In this document: piece after piece, positions 44,215-53,238 of the stretch
How the letters are laid out: every line of letters begins with the position of its first letter
Numbering within the stretch: the first letter of the stretch is position 1
Source: Bacteroidota bacterium
GTDB taxonomy: Bacteria; Bacteroidota; Bacteroidia; Chitinophagales; Chitinophagaceae
Direction: 5' to 3'
Length of the DNA stretch: 64,000 nucleotides
NCBI GenBank assembly: GCA_016706595.1
Contig: JADJJH010000002.1
Location: 248,001 to 312,000 of the forward strand
Translations under genes and position numbers: made by a program
Notes under the pieces: model-generated
The model's database searches: none
What the model was told of the DNA's origin: nothing
Seen by the model: only the letters and a program-made list of their open reading frames with translations

Positions 44215-45768
44215 GTGAACAAAGAACTGATTATTCAATCGTCTGATGAAGGCATTGAGATAGCTTTATTAGAAGAAAAAAAACTGGTTGAACTACATTA
44301 CGATAACTCCGGTGGAAGTTTTAATGTGGGTGATTTGTATTTAGGCAAACTTAAAAAGGTAATGCCTGGGTTAAATGCTGTTTTTGTAGACATTGGACAC
44401 GAAAAAGATGCCTTTTTACATTATACCGATTTAAGCCCTTACTTTAAAAGCTTGGTGAAATTCACCGAAATGGCCATAAACGACAAATCGAGTGCGTCCT
44501 TCGATTTTTCTAAATTTGTTACCGAACCCGAAATATTAAAAACCGGACATATTGCTGAAGTAACGCAAGGCAAACCTAATATTCTAGTCCAAATTTTAAA
44601 AGAACCCATTTCTGCAAAAGGCCCTCGTATTAGTTGCGAATTATCTTTACCCGGTAGATTTTTAGTGGTAACGCCATTTAATAATTTCGTGAATGTTTCG
44701 CGCAAAATTCAATCTACCGAAGAACGTAAAAGATTACAACGAATAATCGAAAGTATTAAGCCAAATAATTTAGGGGTGATTGTGCGTACCGCAGCTGAAG
44801 GACAAAGTTCGGCTGAATTGCATAAGGATTTATTGGGCATCATTGAGTCATGGAAAGCCATTCAATTTAATTTGAAAGGCGCAAAACCGGCACAAAAGAT
44901 ATTAAGCGAGCAAAATAAAACAACATCTCTCCTTCGCGATTTATTAAATAAAGACTTTAATTTAATTGTTGCCAATGAGCCAAATATTGTAAAAGAAGCC
45001 AAAGAATACATACATGGTGTTGCCCCCGGAAGAGAAACTATTGTAAGTCATTACCAAGGTAGCTTACCCATTTTTGAACATCATGGAGTAGCTAAGCAAG
45101 TGAAAGCATCGTTTGGTAAAACCGTTTTGCTTGATGGTGGTGGTTATTTGATTATCGAACATACCGAGGCCTTGCACGTAATTGATGTAAATAGCGGCCA
45201 CAAATTTTCGGCGGTGAATCAAGAAGATACTGCTTTTCATATTAATAAGGAGGCGGCCAAAGAAATTGCTCGTCAACTTCGATTACGCGATATTGGAGGC
45301 ATTATTATCGTTGATTTTATCGATATGAAAAACCCGGATAATCGACGTGATATTGTAAAAATTGTTGAAGACTTAATGGCCGAAGATCGGGCTAAGCATA
45401 GTGTTTTGCCACTTACAAAATTTGGATTGTTACAAATTACTCGTCAACGTTTACGCCCTGAAATTAAAATTAGTACCGGCGAAACTTGTCCGAGTTGTAA
45501 CGGCACCGGCAAAGTACGCTCTTCGCAATTACTAATTGATGATATTGAAAAGCATATTAAATATTTGAAGGCGAATGTAAATGCCGATTTAGAATTGCAT
45601 ATCCATCCAATTTTGAAATCGCATTTCACGAAAGGCTTATTCTTTAATTCGTTGTATGCTAAATTTAAAAAGAAATACGGAAACTTTACCATTGTGGAAG
45701 ATGCCGGCTTTGAATTTATCCAGTATAAATTTTATGATAAAACAACCGGCGAAGAAATTAAGTTTTAA
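44215..45768 (+). CDS. rng: Ribonuclease E/G family endoribonuclease
   Basis: This 517-residue endoribonuclease cuts single-stranded RNA in rRNA maturation and mRNA decay. It starts at GTG (MNKELIIQSSDEGIEIALLEEK). The S1 domain (about 37-130; VGDLYLGKLKKVMPGLNAVFVDIG) is followed by an RNase-H-like catalytic domain with the catalytic aspartates in ALHVIDVNSGHKF and IIIVDFIDM, and the zinc-link motif ETCPSCNGTG near residue 423. The large RNase E scaffold tail is absent, so it is RNase G-like in length. It is preceded by HU, the TPR gene and the COX24 gene. Confidence 0.95.
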   Translation: MNKELIIQSSDEGIEIALLEEKKLVELHYDNSGGSFNVGDLYLGKLKKVMPGLNAVFVDIGHEKDAFLHYTDLSPYFKSLVKFTEMAINDKSSASFDFSKFVTEPEILKTGHIAEVTQGKPNILVQILKEPISAKGPRISCELSLPGRFLVVTPFNNFVNVSRKIQSTEERKRLQRIIESIKPNNLGVIVRTAAEGQSSAELHKDLLGIIESWKAIQFNLKGAKPAQKILSEQNKTTSLLRDLLNKDFNLIVANEPNIVKEAKEYIHGVAPGRETIVSHYQGSLPIFEHHGVAKQVKASFGKTVLLDGGGYLIIEHTEALHVIDVNSGHKFSAVNQEDTAFHINKEAAKEIARQLRLRDIGGIIIVDFIDMKNPDNRRDIVKIVEDLMAEDRAKHSVLPLTKFGLLQITRQRLRPEIKISTGETCPSCNGTGKVRSSQLLIDDIEKHIKYLKANVNADLELHIHPILKSHFTKGLFFNSLYAKFKKKYGNFTIVEDAGFEFIQYKFYDKTTGEEIKF

Positions 45769-45779
45769 TGGAATCAATA

Positions 45780-45834
45780 ATACCACTATAGCACTCAAAT
45801 AGTCTTTGGACTATTTATCCGCTAACATTGGTAT
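45780..45834 (-). repeat. 55-bp hairpin repeat, copy 1
   Basis: The element has inverted ends (atacca and tggtat) and an inner perfect hairpin (aaatagtc, loop ctttg/caaag centre, gactattt). On the minus strand it matches 63870-63922 with about five differences over 55 positions. It lies in the gap between rng and pnuC. Confidence 0.75.
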
Positions 45835-45865
45835 CAGAGATCCCATTAATTAGACCTTAAATAGT

Positions 45866-46471
45866 ATTTTTACTGTATTTCATATCCAAACTATCATACA
45901 ACATATCATTCAACAGTTTTATGCAACATCACTGGTTGAATGGATGGCATTTTTATTTGGTTTGGTACAAGTAATTCTTGCAGCTAAAAACAAAAGTGCT
46001 AATTTCTATTTCGGTATCGTGAGTGTGGTGTTGTATATCTATGTTTTTTATACATATGGATTGTTTGCAGAAAGTTTGCTGAATGCCTATTATTTGCTCA
46101 TAAGTATAGGAGGTATATATTTTTGGCAAGCTTCTAAACTAAAAGACATTTCAACAATACAGATTCGTGATTGGGTTATGCTTTCTATTTGTATGCTCAT
46201 TGTATGGATAGTTCTTTATGTGATTTTAAAAATGTGCACACCCAGCACAGTACCTGCTTTTGATGCATTTGTTTCTGCAGCGGCATGGATAGGTTCGTGG
46301 TTATTAATGAAACGAAAATTAGAAAACTGGATCTTTTTAAATATTTCAAATGTGGTTGCAATACCACTTCAATTGTATAAGGGATTAAGCCTAACTGCCT
46401 TGCTTACGATGATTTATTTTATCGTAGCTATTAAAGGATATATTGATTGGAAACGAAGAATGGAAAATTGA
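45866..46471 (+). CDS. pnuC: Nicotinamide riboside transporter PnuC-family protein
   Basis: This is a small inner-membrane transporter with about seven helices (e.g. NFYFGIVSVVLYIYVFYTYG and NAYYLLISIGGIYFWQASK) and the PnuC C-terminal signature NISNVVAIPLQLYKGL. From the first ATG (45944) the protein has 175 residues, but homology to PnuC extends upstream (about IIQQFYATSLVEW). The frame is open back to 45854 without ATG, GTG or TTG; I place the start at the ATT at 45866 as the least poor option. PnuC moves nicotinamide riboside or, in related clades, thiamine or riboflavin. The substrate cannot be chosen here: no riboswitch or partner kinase gene is seen. Confidence 0.8.
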   Translation: MFTVFHIQTIIQHIIQQFYATSLVEWMAFLFGLVQVILAAKNKSANFYFGIVSVVLYIYVFYTYGLFAESLLNAYYLLISIGGIYFWQASKLKDISTIQIRDWVMLSICMLIVWIVLYVILKMCTPSTVPAFDAFVSAAAWIGSWLLMKRKLENWIFLNISNVVAIPLQLYKGLSLTALLTMIYFIVAIKGYIDWKRRMEN

Positions 46472-46485
46472 ATCAAAAAAAGTCC

Positions 46486-49080
46486 TTAAAAAGCAAACTT
46501 CATACTGCCAAATATCCCAAACCTCCGTAAGTCAGATTCATTCACATTTTTGGTTGGTAAGAGTCGCCAAACAAAATCTACTCGTAATACCTTAAAGATA
46601 TTTTCAATACCTGTACCGGCTTCTAGATACGGTGATTTTACCAAGGTTTGAAATGTGTATCCACGATTAAGATTAAGATTTTGATTACTCGAAGAAAGAC
46701 TTCCATAAACCCCTTTCATATTCCAAAACGTGCGCAATTTCATTTTTTTGACCACCGGAATATACTTAAAAAATAAGGTGCCCATTGAATGTTCAATACT
46801 TGCTCCAATATACTGATCACTTACATATTCATATCGATACATCATATTAAAAGCCCGAGGATTATAGTAATAAAATTCGTTGCCCGGATGAACTTCTAAT
46901 AAAGAATAGGGTAAAATGCCAATTACTTTTCCAAAATATATATTGTAATGTATCGATCCAAAATGATTTAATTTCTTGCTATCCGAAACGGTAAATCTTA
47001 GCTTGGTATAATTATAATTGCCACCCAATACATTTTTAAATCCTTTACTAATCGATCCTTTAATAATGGGGTATTCGGTACCTAAACTTGTTCGATAATA
47101 ATTTCCTTCCACAAATTTTTCGCGATAAGCAAATCGAAGTTCCAATCCGATTTCATTACTTGAAACCGATGAGGTATTTAATCCATTATCGTTAAAAAAG
47201 ATTCCATCGTAAGGCAAAGGCGAATACGGTGTAAAAATTCTTTTCTCGGCAAAAATTTTAAAACTAAAGCCGTTAAAATAACTTTTAAAAAATTCAATTC
47301 TTTGTTGGTCAGTGAAAGCTAATTTCCAAGGCACTTTCTTTCTTCCTATCGCACCAAAAACATTATCAATAGCGCCTGCATCGTCGTACGAATTTACAGC
47401 ATTGTCAATATCATGCTTATACTCGGCATAAATATACATTCTTGGTTTTCGTTCCAATAACCACAAAGCGCTTCCGTAATATTTAAAGCGAGTATCCTTA
47501 CTGCCATAGGCTACATAAGCTTTAAGGTAAATGTTTTTAAATAGTTTTGGCGTGGTGCCTAGTGTCAATCTCCATCGAACTCCTTCTACTGCATTTTTAC
47601 TATATAAATTATAAATAGGTCCAATCTCAAGCGGTCCAACTTCTTTGATGCCAGTTGCCAATAAGTAGGAAATAGAGTAATACCTTTTATAAATCGGAAG
47701 TCCTTGTATCGTATCAATCATTTTATAAATTGATTTTTCATTCTTTGATAATGTATCGTGTCGAACCTCGTTCCAATATTGCTCATCTCTGTTCAAGGCT
47801 TCCGACTGAAAATCAGTTTCACTTCTTTGACTCTTATCATTCAACACTTCAATATTATGTGGATGATTGATGACAATATTTTTATAGGTGCTTGTTTTTC
47901 TGCCTAAAAATCCGGCTACTTTATCCCCATGTGGAGGTAAAAAATCGACATAAAATTTATCGCGAGTTAAAAACCAAATGCTATCGTGCAAGCAAGTAAA
48001 TTCTTGCAACATAGTTACTTTGTTAACCCAATTAATGTTTTGATCTTTACCAACAATCATGTTCACCTTTTGTACTGCATAATCGGAATCATGCACCCAA
48101 ATATCTCCTTCAAAAGTATGTTCGCCTTTTCGTTTCGGTGTAAATACAACCTGAAAGCATCGCTTGCCATTTACAAACTGCGTATCCGTAATTTGATATT
48201 TATAAAAAAATGGTGCGTCATCAGCAATTGGACTCGTAAACAAGACATTGAAAACCGGCATTTGATTATCGTAAACGCTTAGGTTTTGGTACATGGCACC
48301 TAGCATTTGACTTACACTTTGATTTTTATATCCCGATATTCGTGAACCCTTAATGAGTTCCCTCATTTTCTTTGGCTTTTGCTGGTAGTAGTAATCAGAA
48401 ATAGTTTCGGTAAGAAATAATGGCAAGAATGGTTTGTCATCAGAAGTTGAATCAATAAAATTTTGAACAAAACTAAAATTCTTGAGAAGCGGCGAAACCT
48501 TAAATGATTTCTTTGGAATTTTATTGATATCCATTTCCAATTTATTGTACACTTCGTAACTATAATTATCTACTTTATTATAATTATTTTGCGGCTTATG
48601 CTTAATCACTTTTTTAATTAGCGATAAGGCAGGATCTTTGGATACATGCATCACAAAATTCTTCATTTGCACCGATGTCCTTTCCATTTCAATTTTGTAA
48701 AAACGATAACCCGGTTTTCTATCGAGTGGAATAGTAATTTTCTTATACCCTATACTACTAATACTAATACTATCTGATGGCAATTCATTGGCTTCATAAA
48801 AAAACATCCCATCAACCGAGGCCTTTACTCCTTTGGCTTTACCGGTAAATGTTATCGTTGCAAATGACAGTGGTTCGCCGGTTGTATAATCCTTTACTTG
48901 GCCTTCAATGCTAAATTTTAGCGTTGATGATTTTATATTTGAAGAAGATGTTTGATGTTGAATAGTTGTATCAATCCCTTTTTCATGCTTTAGAAATAAA
49001 CTATCTTGCGCCGAAATAGACTTCGCAAAAAATAAAAGACTGCTGACAACCATTAAAATAATTCGAATATTTACAGACAT
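46486..49080 (-). CDS. DUF5686 outer-membrane protein with carboxypeptidase-like regulatory domain
   Basis: The 864-residue protein starts at MSVNIRIILMVVSSLLFFAKSISAQ (49080), a signal peptide; a slightly longer frame reaches 49101. Residues about 45-125 form a carboxypeptidase D regulatory-like (beta-sandwich) domain with FSIEGQVKDYTTGEPLSFATITF. The rest is DUF5686, a predicted outer-membrane beta-barrel rich in alternating aromatic strands and ending MKFAF, a typical C-terminal beta-signal. The function is unknown. The start of this gene lies 27 bp from the stop of the TolB/BamA-like gene upstream, so the two are probably cotranscribed. Confidence 0.85.
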   Translation of the reverse strand: MSVNIRIILMVVSSLLFFAKSISAQDSLFLKHEKGIDTTIQHQTSSSNIKSSTLKFSIEGQVKDYTTGEPLSFATITFTGKAKGVKASVDGMFFYEANELPSDSISISSIGYKKITIPLDRKPGYRFYKIEMERTSVQMKNFVMHVSKDPALSLIKKVIKHKPQNNYNKVDNYSYEVYNKLEMDINKIPKKSFKVSPLLKNFSFVQNFIDSTSDDKPFLPLFLTETISDYYYQQKPKKMRELIKGSRISGYKNQSVSQMLGAMYQNLSVYDNQMPVFNVLFTSPIADDAPFFYKYQITDTQFVNGKRCFQVVFTPKRKGEHTFEGDIWVHDSDYAVQKVNMIVGKDQNINWVNKVTMLQEFTCLHDSIWFLTRDKFYVDFLPPHGDKVAGFLGRKTSTYKNIVINHPHNIEVLNDKSQRSETDFQSEALNRDEQYWNEVRHDTLSKNEKSIYKMIDTIQGLPIYKRYYSISYLLATGIKEVGPLEIGPIYNLYSKNAVEGVRWRLTLGTTPKLFKNIYLKAYVAYGSKDTRFKYYGSALWLLERKPRMYIYAEYKHDIDNAVNSYDDAGAIDNVFGAIGRKKVPWKLAFTDQQRIEFFKSYFNGFSFKIFAEKRIFTPYSPLPYDGIFFNDNGLNTSSVSSNEIGLELRFAYREKFVEGNYYRTSLGTEYPIIKGSISKGFKNVLGGNYNYTKLRFTVSDSKKLNHFGSIHYNIYFGKVIGILPYSLLEVHPGNEFYYYNPRAFNMMYRYEYVSDQYIGASIEHSMGTLFFKYIPVVKKMKLRTFWNMKGVYGSLSSSNQNLNLNRGYTFQTLVKSPYLEAGTGIENIFKVLRVDFVWRLLPTKNVNESDLRRFGIFGSMKFAF

Positions 49081-49107
49081 ACAAAAACCCCCCGGTGTCA
49101 TTGCTTT

Positions 49108-52100
49108 TTAAAAGTCGGTTGCTAATGAAAGATGTAATATAGGCTTTTTACCACCACCATAATTCCAGGCGAAATCGGTACGGAAAAAATAACCCAAAAA
49201 GCGAGTCCTAAAACCTAACCCATAACCCATAGCTAAACTTTTTTCGAGAAATACTGACACGTTGGAAGGGCTATCATTAATACGAATAAGATTCACTACA
49301 TTTTCGGCAGTCGGGTAAAGTCCTTTCATTGTATATCCGATATCAGTGAAGGCAACCAATTGCAGATTTCGGATAAAGCCCGATTTAATTTGACGTTTAA
49401 AGAACGTATTGTACAAAGGCAATCGCAATTCTTCGTTGAGTACCATGAAACTACTTCCATTTCGAGCGCCTTGTTTATAGCCACGCAAGTTCGTAGCCAA
49501 AGCTTGAAAAGCGTAAGTTTCTTCGGTACTTAATTGTGTATTTTGATCGAATTGTGAACTTATTGAATTGTCGACACCTCCTAAATAATATAAAATCTTT
49601 GCTTTACCGGTACTATGTGCACCGGCTAATCGTGAAGCCAAAATAAAATTCTTATACAACGTAATATAATGTCTTGCATCATATCCAAAGTTTACAAATC
49701 CTTTTTTATCATCATTAAATTGATACTGATATTCAACAAAAAATTTAGCTCTAGTTCCTTTCCAAATATTTAAAATTGGGTTGATGGTATTGTCGTAAAC
49801 ATATTCCACTTTACTTACCAGCCAATATTGTTTTGAATTAGGAATTTCAATGCTATACTGATCCTTTGCTAAGTAACGAGTTCTATCGTATCGCAATCCC
49901 AATTGAACCCTAACGCTATTCAACATATCAAGAGGATAAGTAAAATTAGATTGAAAATAATCCATACCCTTTTTGCCCACTACATAATAAGGAGAATAAT
50001 AGGGAGGAGGTGCAAAGCCTTGTTCGGTTCTGTTTGAATGAAAATATAATAATCCCCAATCTACTCTTCTTCTGAAATTTGCAAACTGCAAAAAATAATC
50101 TAACGACCGAAAATCTACACCTAACCTAGCGCCTCCCGTAAGTTTATAATCTTCCATTACATCGGTGAGTGTTGAAGTAAGAAAACCCGAAAGGGGAATA
50201 TTATTGAACTGCGTGCCTAAAGGCTGATAGCGTGTAAAAAGTAAGGTATTATCTAATGACGTTTGTATATAATCCGGATAAAAATTAGATCGATATACTT
50301 TTGCTTTCCCAATGGTAGTTGTATTTACAAAGGTTTGATATCGAGAATGGCTACTTTGCGGATTCATGAAAATATTCACCAAAGTACTTACTGAATCGGA
50401 TTCATCATCAAAAGGGGTAATATAAGTTGCCGGCAAATCAATAACCTGTTGCTCATCTATACGAACCACTTCGCTATCCTTCATACTTTTTAAAAGCAGA
50501 TGGTAACTTTCGTCTGCATCTTTTAATGTTTCGTAAGGTGTATTATACATTACATACTCATTGCCAACACAACTTAATTCTGCAACTTTATCGAGCTTAT
50601 GAATGAACTGTTGCGAGAGGATTGAAAAGGCACTAGGAGCGGAATCACTTACTTCAAGTGTATCGGGTTTATTACCCATTTTAAGAATGCTCACAATTAC
50701 GCGATGCATTTTACCTTGCTTGTCTTCGAGATAGGAAAACTTTTCGGGACCATATTGAATAGGGTCATGAATAACATGTTGGGTGTTACTGAGTTGCAAT
50801 AAATTAGTTCCTCGCGAAGCACTATATAAATACAAATTAAATCGGTTGTTGAATACATCACTTTTGCTTGTGCTTAAAAATGGCGTAGTGCGATTAGATA
50901 AAAAGAGGATGCCACTTTGCAAACCATTCTCAACATAGGCAGGCGACTTATCATCGAATAAATCATTCGTTATATTTTCGAATCGATTATTTTTAATCGT
51001 TAAATAAAACAAATCACTTTGTCCTTTTTTTATTGCGGTAACTGCTAATATGCCTTCATCACCTGTAAAACACATACCGGTAATTCGATCTACTTTATTA
51101 GGTGCAATTCGTCGTTTTTCCATGATGCGTTTACCGGTAGTAAAAATGCGAAGTTGTAAAGCACCTTTTCGTTGATACAATGCTGCTAGTTTTTTTCCGC
51201 TTGGGCTCCAACAAAGCATGGGGTAATCCGGATCTTCTAATTCTTGCAAAGCCTTCATACCGCCATCAATAATTACATACGACTTATTATACTTTACATC
51301 TTGAATATAAATTTTAAACTGTCCGTCCTTTTTTTCAACATAGGCTAATTCTCGTCCGGTTGGAGAAACCGAAAAATTACTATATAGCGCACCACGTTTG
51401 GCTTGCACTTTGCTGTATACCGTTCTGCCACTGCTTGCCAATTCACTATCGACAGGTTTACTATAAAATAATATAAACTCTTTAAACAACTCTTTAGAAG
51501 GTTTTTTACATACAATTTCTATGGCTTGATGTACACTTTTGCGATAACGTGTGAGATATAATAAATTAGAAATATAATTTTCTCCATACGCATTCGAAAT
51601 GAAATTCCAAAAGGCATGTCCGCAAAGCATAGGTTGCTCAATAGCCATATCTTGAAAATTCTTTTTGCTTGAAATAGATATCAAATTTTCCATGGCACTT
51701 TGTTTTTCAGCAGACCATGTTTCGGCTATAAAATTTACATAACCCATCGTATACCATTCGGGCAAATTCATCTTCACCGCATTTTTCACCACATCTTTTA
51801 AGTTATCGCCAAATAACATATTGTCTTTTATGGCTTTCGCAATGCCACTTCGTAATTGCTTTTTAAGATGATTATGATCGCCATTAAAATAAATCGGAAT
51901 ATTATCACCTGCCACATCTACCTTACCTCCTGCTGCTTGATTTATCTCATCGTTCTTTCGACCTAGATTCGTTTGTCGATAATCGCCAAATGAATTGTAT
52001 AAAATAATATTCAGTTTTTTGTGTAATCGTCCGCCCATCATATACACGATATGCGATAATTCTTGCTCGGCTAAATTCAATGCATACACCGCATTCGACT

Positions 52101-52269
52101 TTCCGTAATCGTAATAAAATGCTCTAAAGTGGGTACTATCATAATACTTCCAGCTAAAGGTTCGGTATTGCACTCGATTCTGCCCAAACTGTTCCCACGA
52201 TGCCTGAGCTTGTGAAAAATATACCGACATCATGAGCAGACAAAAGATGACAATTTTTTTATACATCAA
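49108..52269 (-). CDS. TolB-propeller/BamA-like barrel outer-membrane protein
   Basis: The 1053-residue protein has a signal peptide (about 1-22), an N-terminal peptidase-MA-like region (about 25-275; STHFRAFYYDYGKSNAVYAL, NLPEWYTMGYVNFIAETWS), a TolB-like propeller (about 280-560; FSVSPTGRELAYVEKKDGQF, LCWSPSGKKLAALYQ), and a C-terminal barrel (about 700-1053) ending in LHLSLATDF. The peptidase HExxH motif is not visible, so the N-terminal domain is probably inactive. Related large TolB-barrel proteins occur in many Bacteroidota, but the function is not known. It is probably the first gene of an operon with the DUF5686 gene. Confidence 0.8.
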   Translation of the reverse strand: MMYKKIVIFCLLMMSVYFSQAQASWEQFGQNRVQYRTFSWKYYDSTHFRAFYYDYGKSNAVYALNLAEQELSHIVYMMGGRLHKKLNIILYNSFGDYRQTNLGRKNDEINQAAGGKVDVAGDNIPIYFNGDHNHLKKQLRSGIAKAIKDNMLFGDNLKDVVKNAVKMNLPEWYTMGYVNFIAETWSAEKQSAMENLISISSKKNFQDMAIEQPMLCGHAFWNFISNAYGENYISNLLYLTRYRKSVHQAIEIVCKKPSKELFKEFILFYSKPVDSELASSGRTVYSKVQAKRGALYSNFSVSPTGRELAYVEKKDGQFKIYIQDVKYNKSYVIIDGGMKALQELEDPDYPMLCWSPSGKKLAALYQRKGALQLRIFTTGKRIMEKRRIAPNKVDRITGMCFTGDEGILAVTAIKKGQSDLFYLTIKNNRFENITNDLFDDKSPAYVENGLQSGILFLSNRTTPFLSTSKSDVFNNRFNLYLYSASRGTNLLQLSNTQHVIHDPIQYGPEKFSYLEDKQGKMHRVIVSILKMGNKPDTLEVSDSAPSAFSILSQQFIHKLDKVAELSCVGNEYVMYNTPYETLKDADESYHLLLKSMKDSEVVRIDEQQVIDLPATYITPFDDESDSVSTLVNIFMNPQSSHSRYQTFVNTTTIGKAKVYRSNFYPDYIQTSLDNTLLFTRYQPLGTQFNNIPLSGFLTSTLTDVMEDYKLTGGARLGVDFRSLDYFLQFANFRRRVDWGLLYFHSNRTEQGFAPPPYYSPYYVVGKKGMDYFQSNFTYPLDMLNSVRVQLGLRYDRTRYLAKDQYSIEIPNSKQYWLVSKVEYVYDNTINPILNIWKGTRAKFFVEYQYQFNDDKKGFVNFGYDARHYITLYKNFILASRLAGAHSTGKAKILYYLGGVDNSISSQFDQNTQLSTEETYAFQALATNLRGYKQGARNGSSFMVLNEELRLPLYNTFFKRQIKSGFIRNLQLVAFTDIGYTMKGLYPTAENVVNLIRINDSPSNVSVFLEKSLAMGYGLGFRTRFLGYFFRTDFAWNYGGGKKPILHLSLATDF

Positions 52270-52377
52270 CGTAGTATTATTTACTATGAAAATTAAAAAT
52301 ACGGAATTGAAAGAAGAATAAGATTAAGGTAGGCTGTTAATTCTATCAAGCTGCAAATAATACGGGTGAGGTTTTCA

Positions 52378-52385
52378 TATATTTG
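52378..52385 (+). promoter_or_regulatory. Candidate -7 promoter box for the MBL-fold hydrolase gene
   Basis: TATATTTG matches TAnnTTTG, 20 nt before the TTG start at 52406. Confidence 0.45.
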
Positions 52386-52405
52386 CCCGCTAAAATTAAA
52401 TAACA

Positions 52406-53053
52406 TTGATACAAATTGAATCTTTTACTTTCGGTCCTTTTCAGGAAAACACCTATATTTTATCAAACGAAAAAAAGGAATGCCTCATTATTGATCCAGG
52501 TATGTATGAATTAAACGAATTCGACCGCTTCTTTGCCCATATTGAAAAGAAAGGGTTAAAACCGCTTTTATTGCTGAATACGCATACCCATATCGACCAT
52601 ATAGTTGGCAATGCCGCGGTAAAAATGAAATTTAAAACGCCTTTTGCTTTTCACCAACTCGATCGTCCGGTTTTTGATAGTGCCAAACAAGCCGCCGCCA
52701 TGTTTAACCTCACATATGTAAGTTCGCCCGAACCCGATTATTATGTAAAAGAAGGTGAAGAAGTGGAATTTGGCGAGGATCGATTTAAAATTTTATTAGC
52801 CCCGGGCCATTCGCCCGGCAGTGTTTGCTTTTATCATGAAGTGCAAAAATTTGCCATCGTTGGTGATGTGTTATTTCAGATGAGTATTGGACGAAGCGAT
52901 TTGCCTGGAGGAAATTACGATACGCTTGTAAATAGCATACATACACAATTATTTACCTTACCCGATGAAACAGAAGTATATAGCGGGCATGGACCTGCAA
53001 CTAATATTGGTTTCGAAAAAATGAATAATCCTTTTGTGGGTAGTGGAAGATAA
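52406..53053 (+). CDS. Metallo-beta-lactamase-fold hydrolase (glyoxalase II-like)
   Basis: This 215-residue cytoplasmic zinc hydrolase has its metal motifs in order: NTHTHIDHIVGN (HxHxDH), LAPGHSPGSVCFYH, VGDVLFQMSIGRSDLPGG and VYSGHGPATNIGFEK. The length and the GRSDLPGG segment fit the YcbL/glyoxalase II-like branch, which hydrolyses thioesters. The start is TTG, preceded by a -7 box. It converges on the CvfB-like gene with repeat copy C between. The substrate is not predictable. Confidence 0.9.
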   Translation: MIQIESFTFGPFQENTYILSNEKKECLIIDPGMYELNEFDRFFAHIEKKGLKPLLLLNTHTHIDHIVGNAAVKMKFKTPFAFHQLDRPVFDSAKQAAAMFNLTYVSSPEPDYYVKEGEEVEFGEDRFKILLAPGHSPGSVCFYHEVQKFAIVGDVLFQMSIGRSDLPGGNYDTLVNSIHTQLFTLPDETEVYSGHGPATNIGFEKMNNPFVGSGR

Positions 53054-53078
53054 ATTTTACTTGCCTTTTCTGTCTTAT

Positions 53079-53190
53079 TATTTTGGGGGTGGCAAACACG
53101 CTTGCGGCTCATACGCCGGCACGCAAATAATTAGTTTACAAAAACAAATTTCCTTCAACGTGCCGGGGTACCGCCTTAATCGTTGCCACA
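53079..53190 (+). repeat. GC-rich intergenic repeat, copy C
   Basis: This GC-rich stretch between two convergent genes has inverted ends (gtggcaa and ttgccac) and a perfect inner palindrome (ccggcacg at 53116-53123 with cgtgccgg at 53159-53166). Compared with copies A and B it carries the same order of blocks (ttttgggggtggca, cttgcggctcatacgcc, then cgtgccggggtaccgccttaatcgttgccac), with an AT-rich centre instead of the GC-rich one. It may also end transcription of both genes. Confidence 0.6.
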
Positions 53191-53238
53191 GTAAATGCTT
53201 GATATGAGATTTGTCTTATGATTCTTATCCAAACATCC

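Noticed and set aside
45834..45950. A TPP or NAD-type riboswitch ahead of pnuC
   Set aside because: The gap shows only the palindromic repeat; no ctgag/acctgatc-type core is visible.
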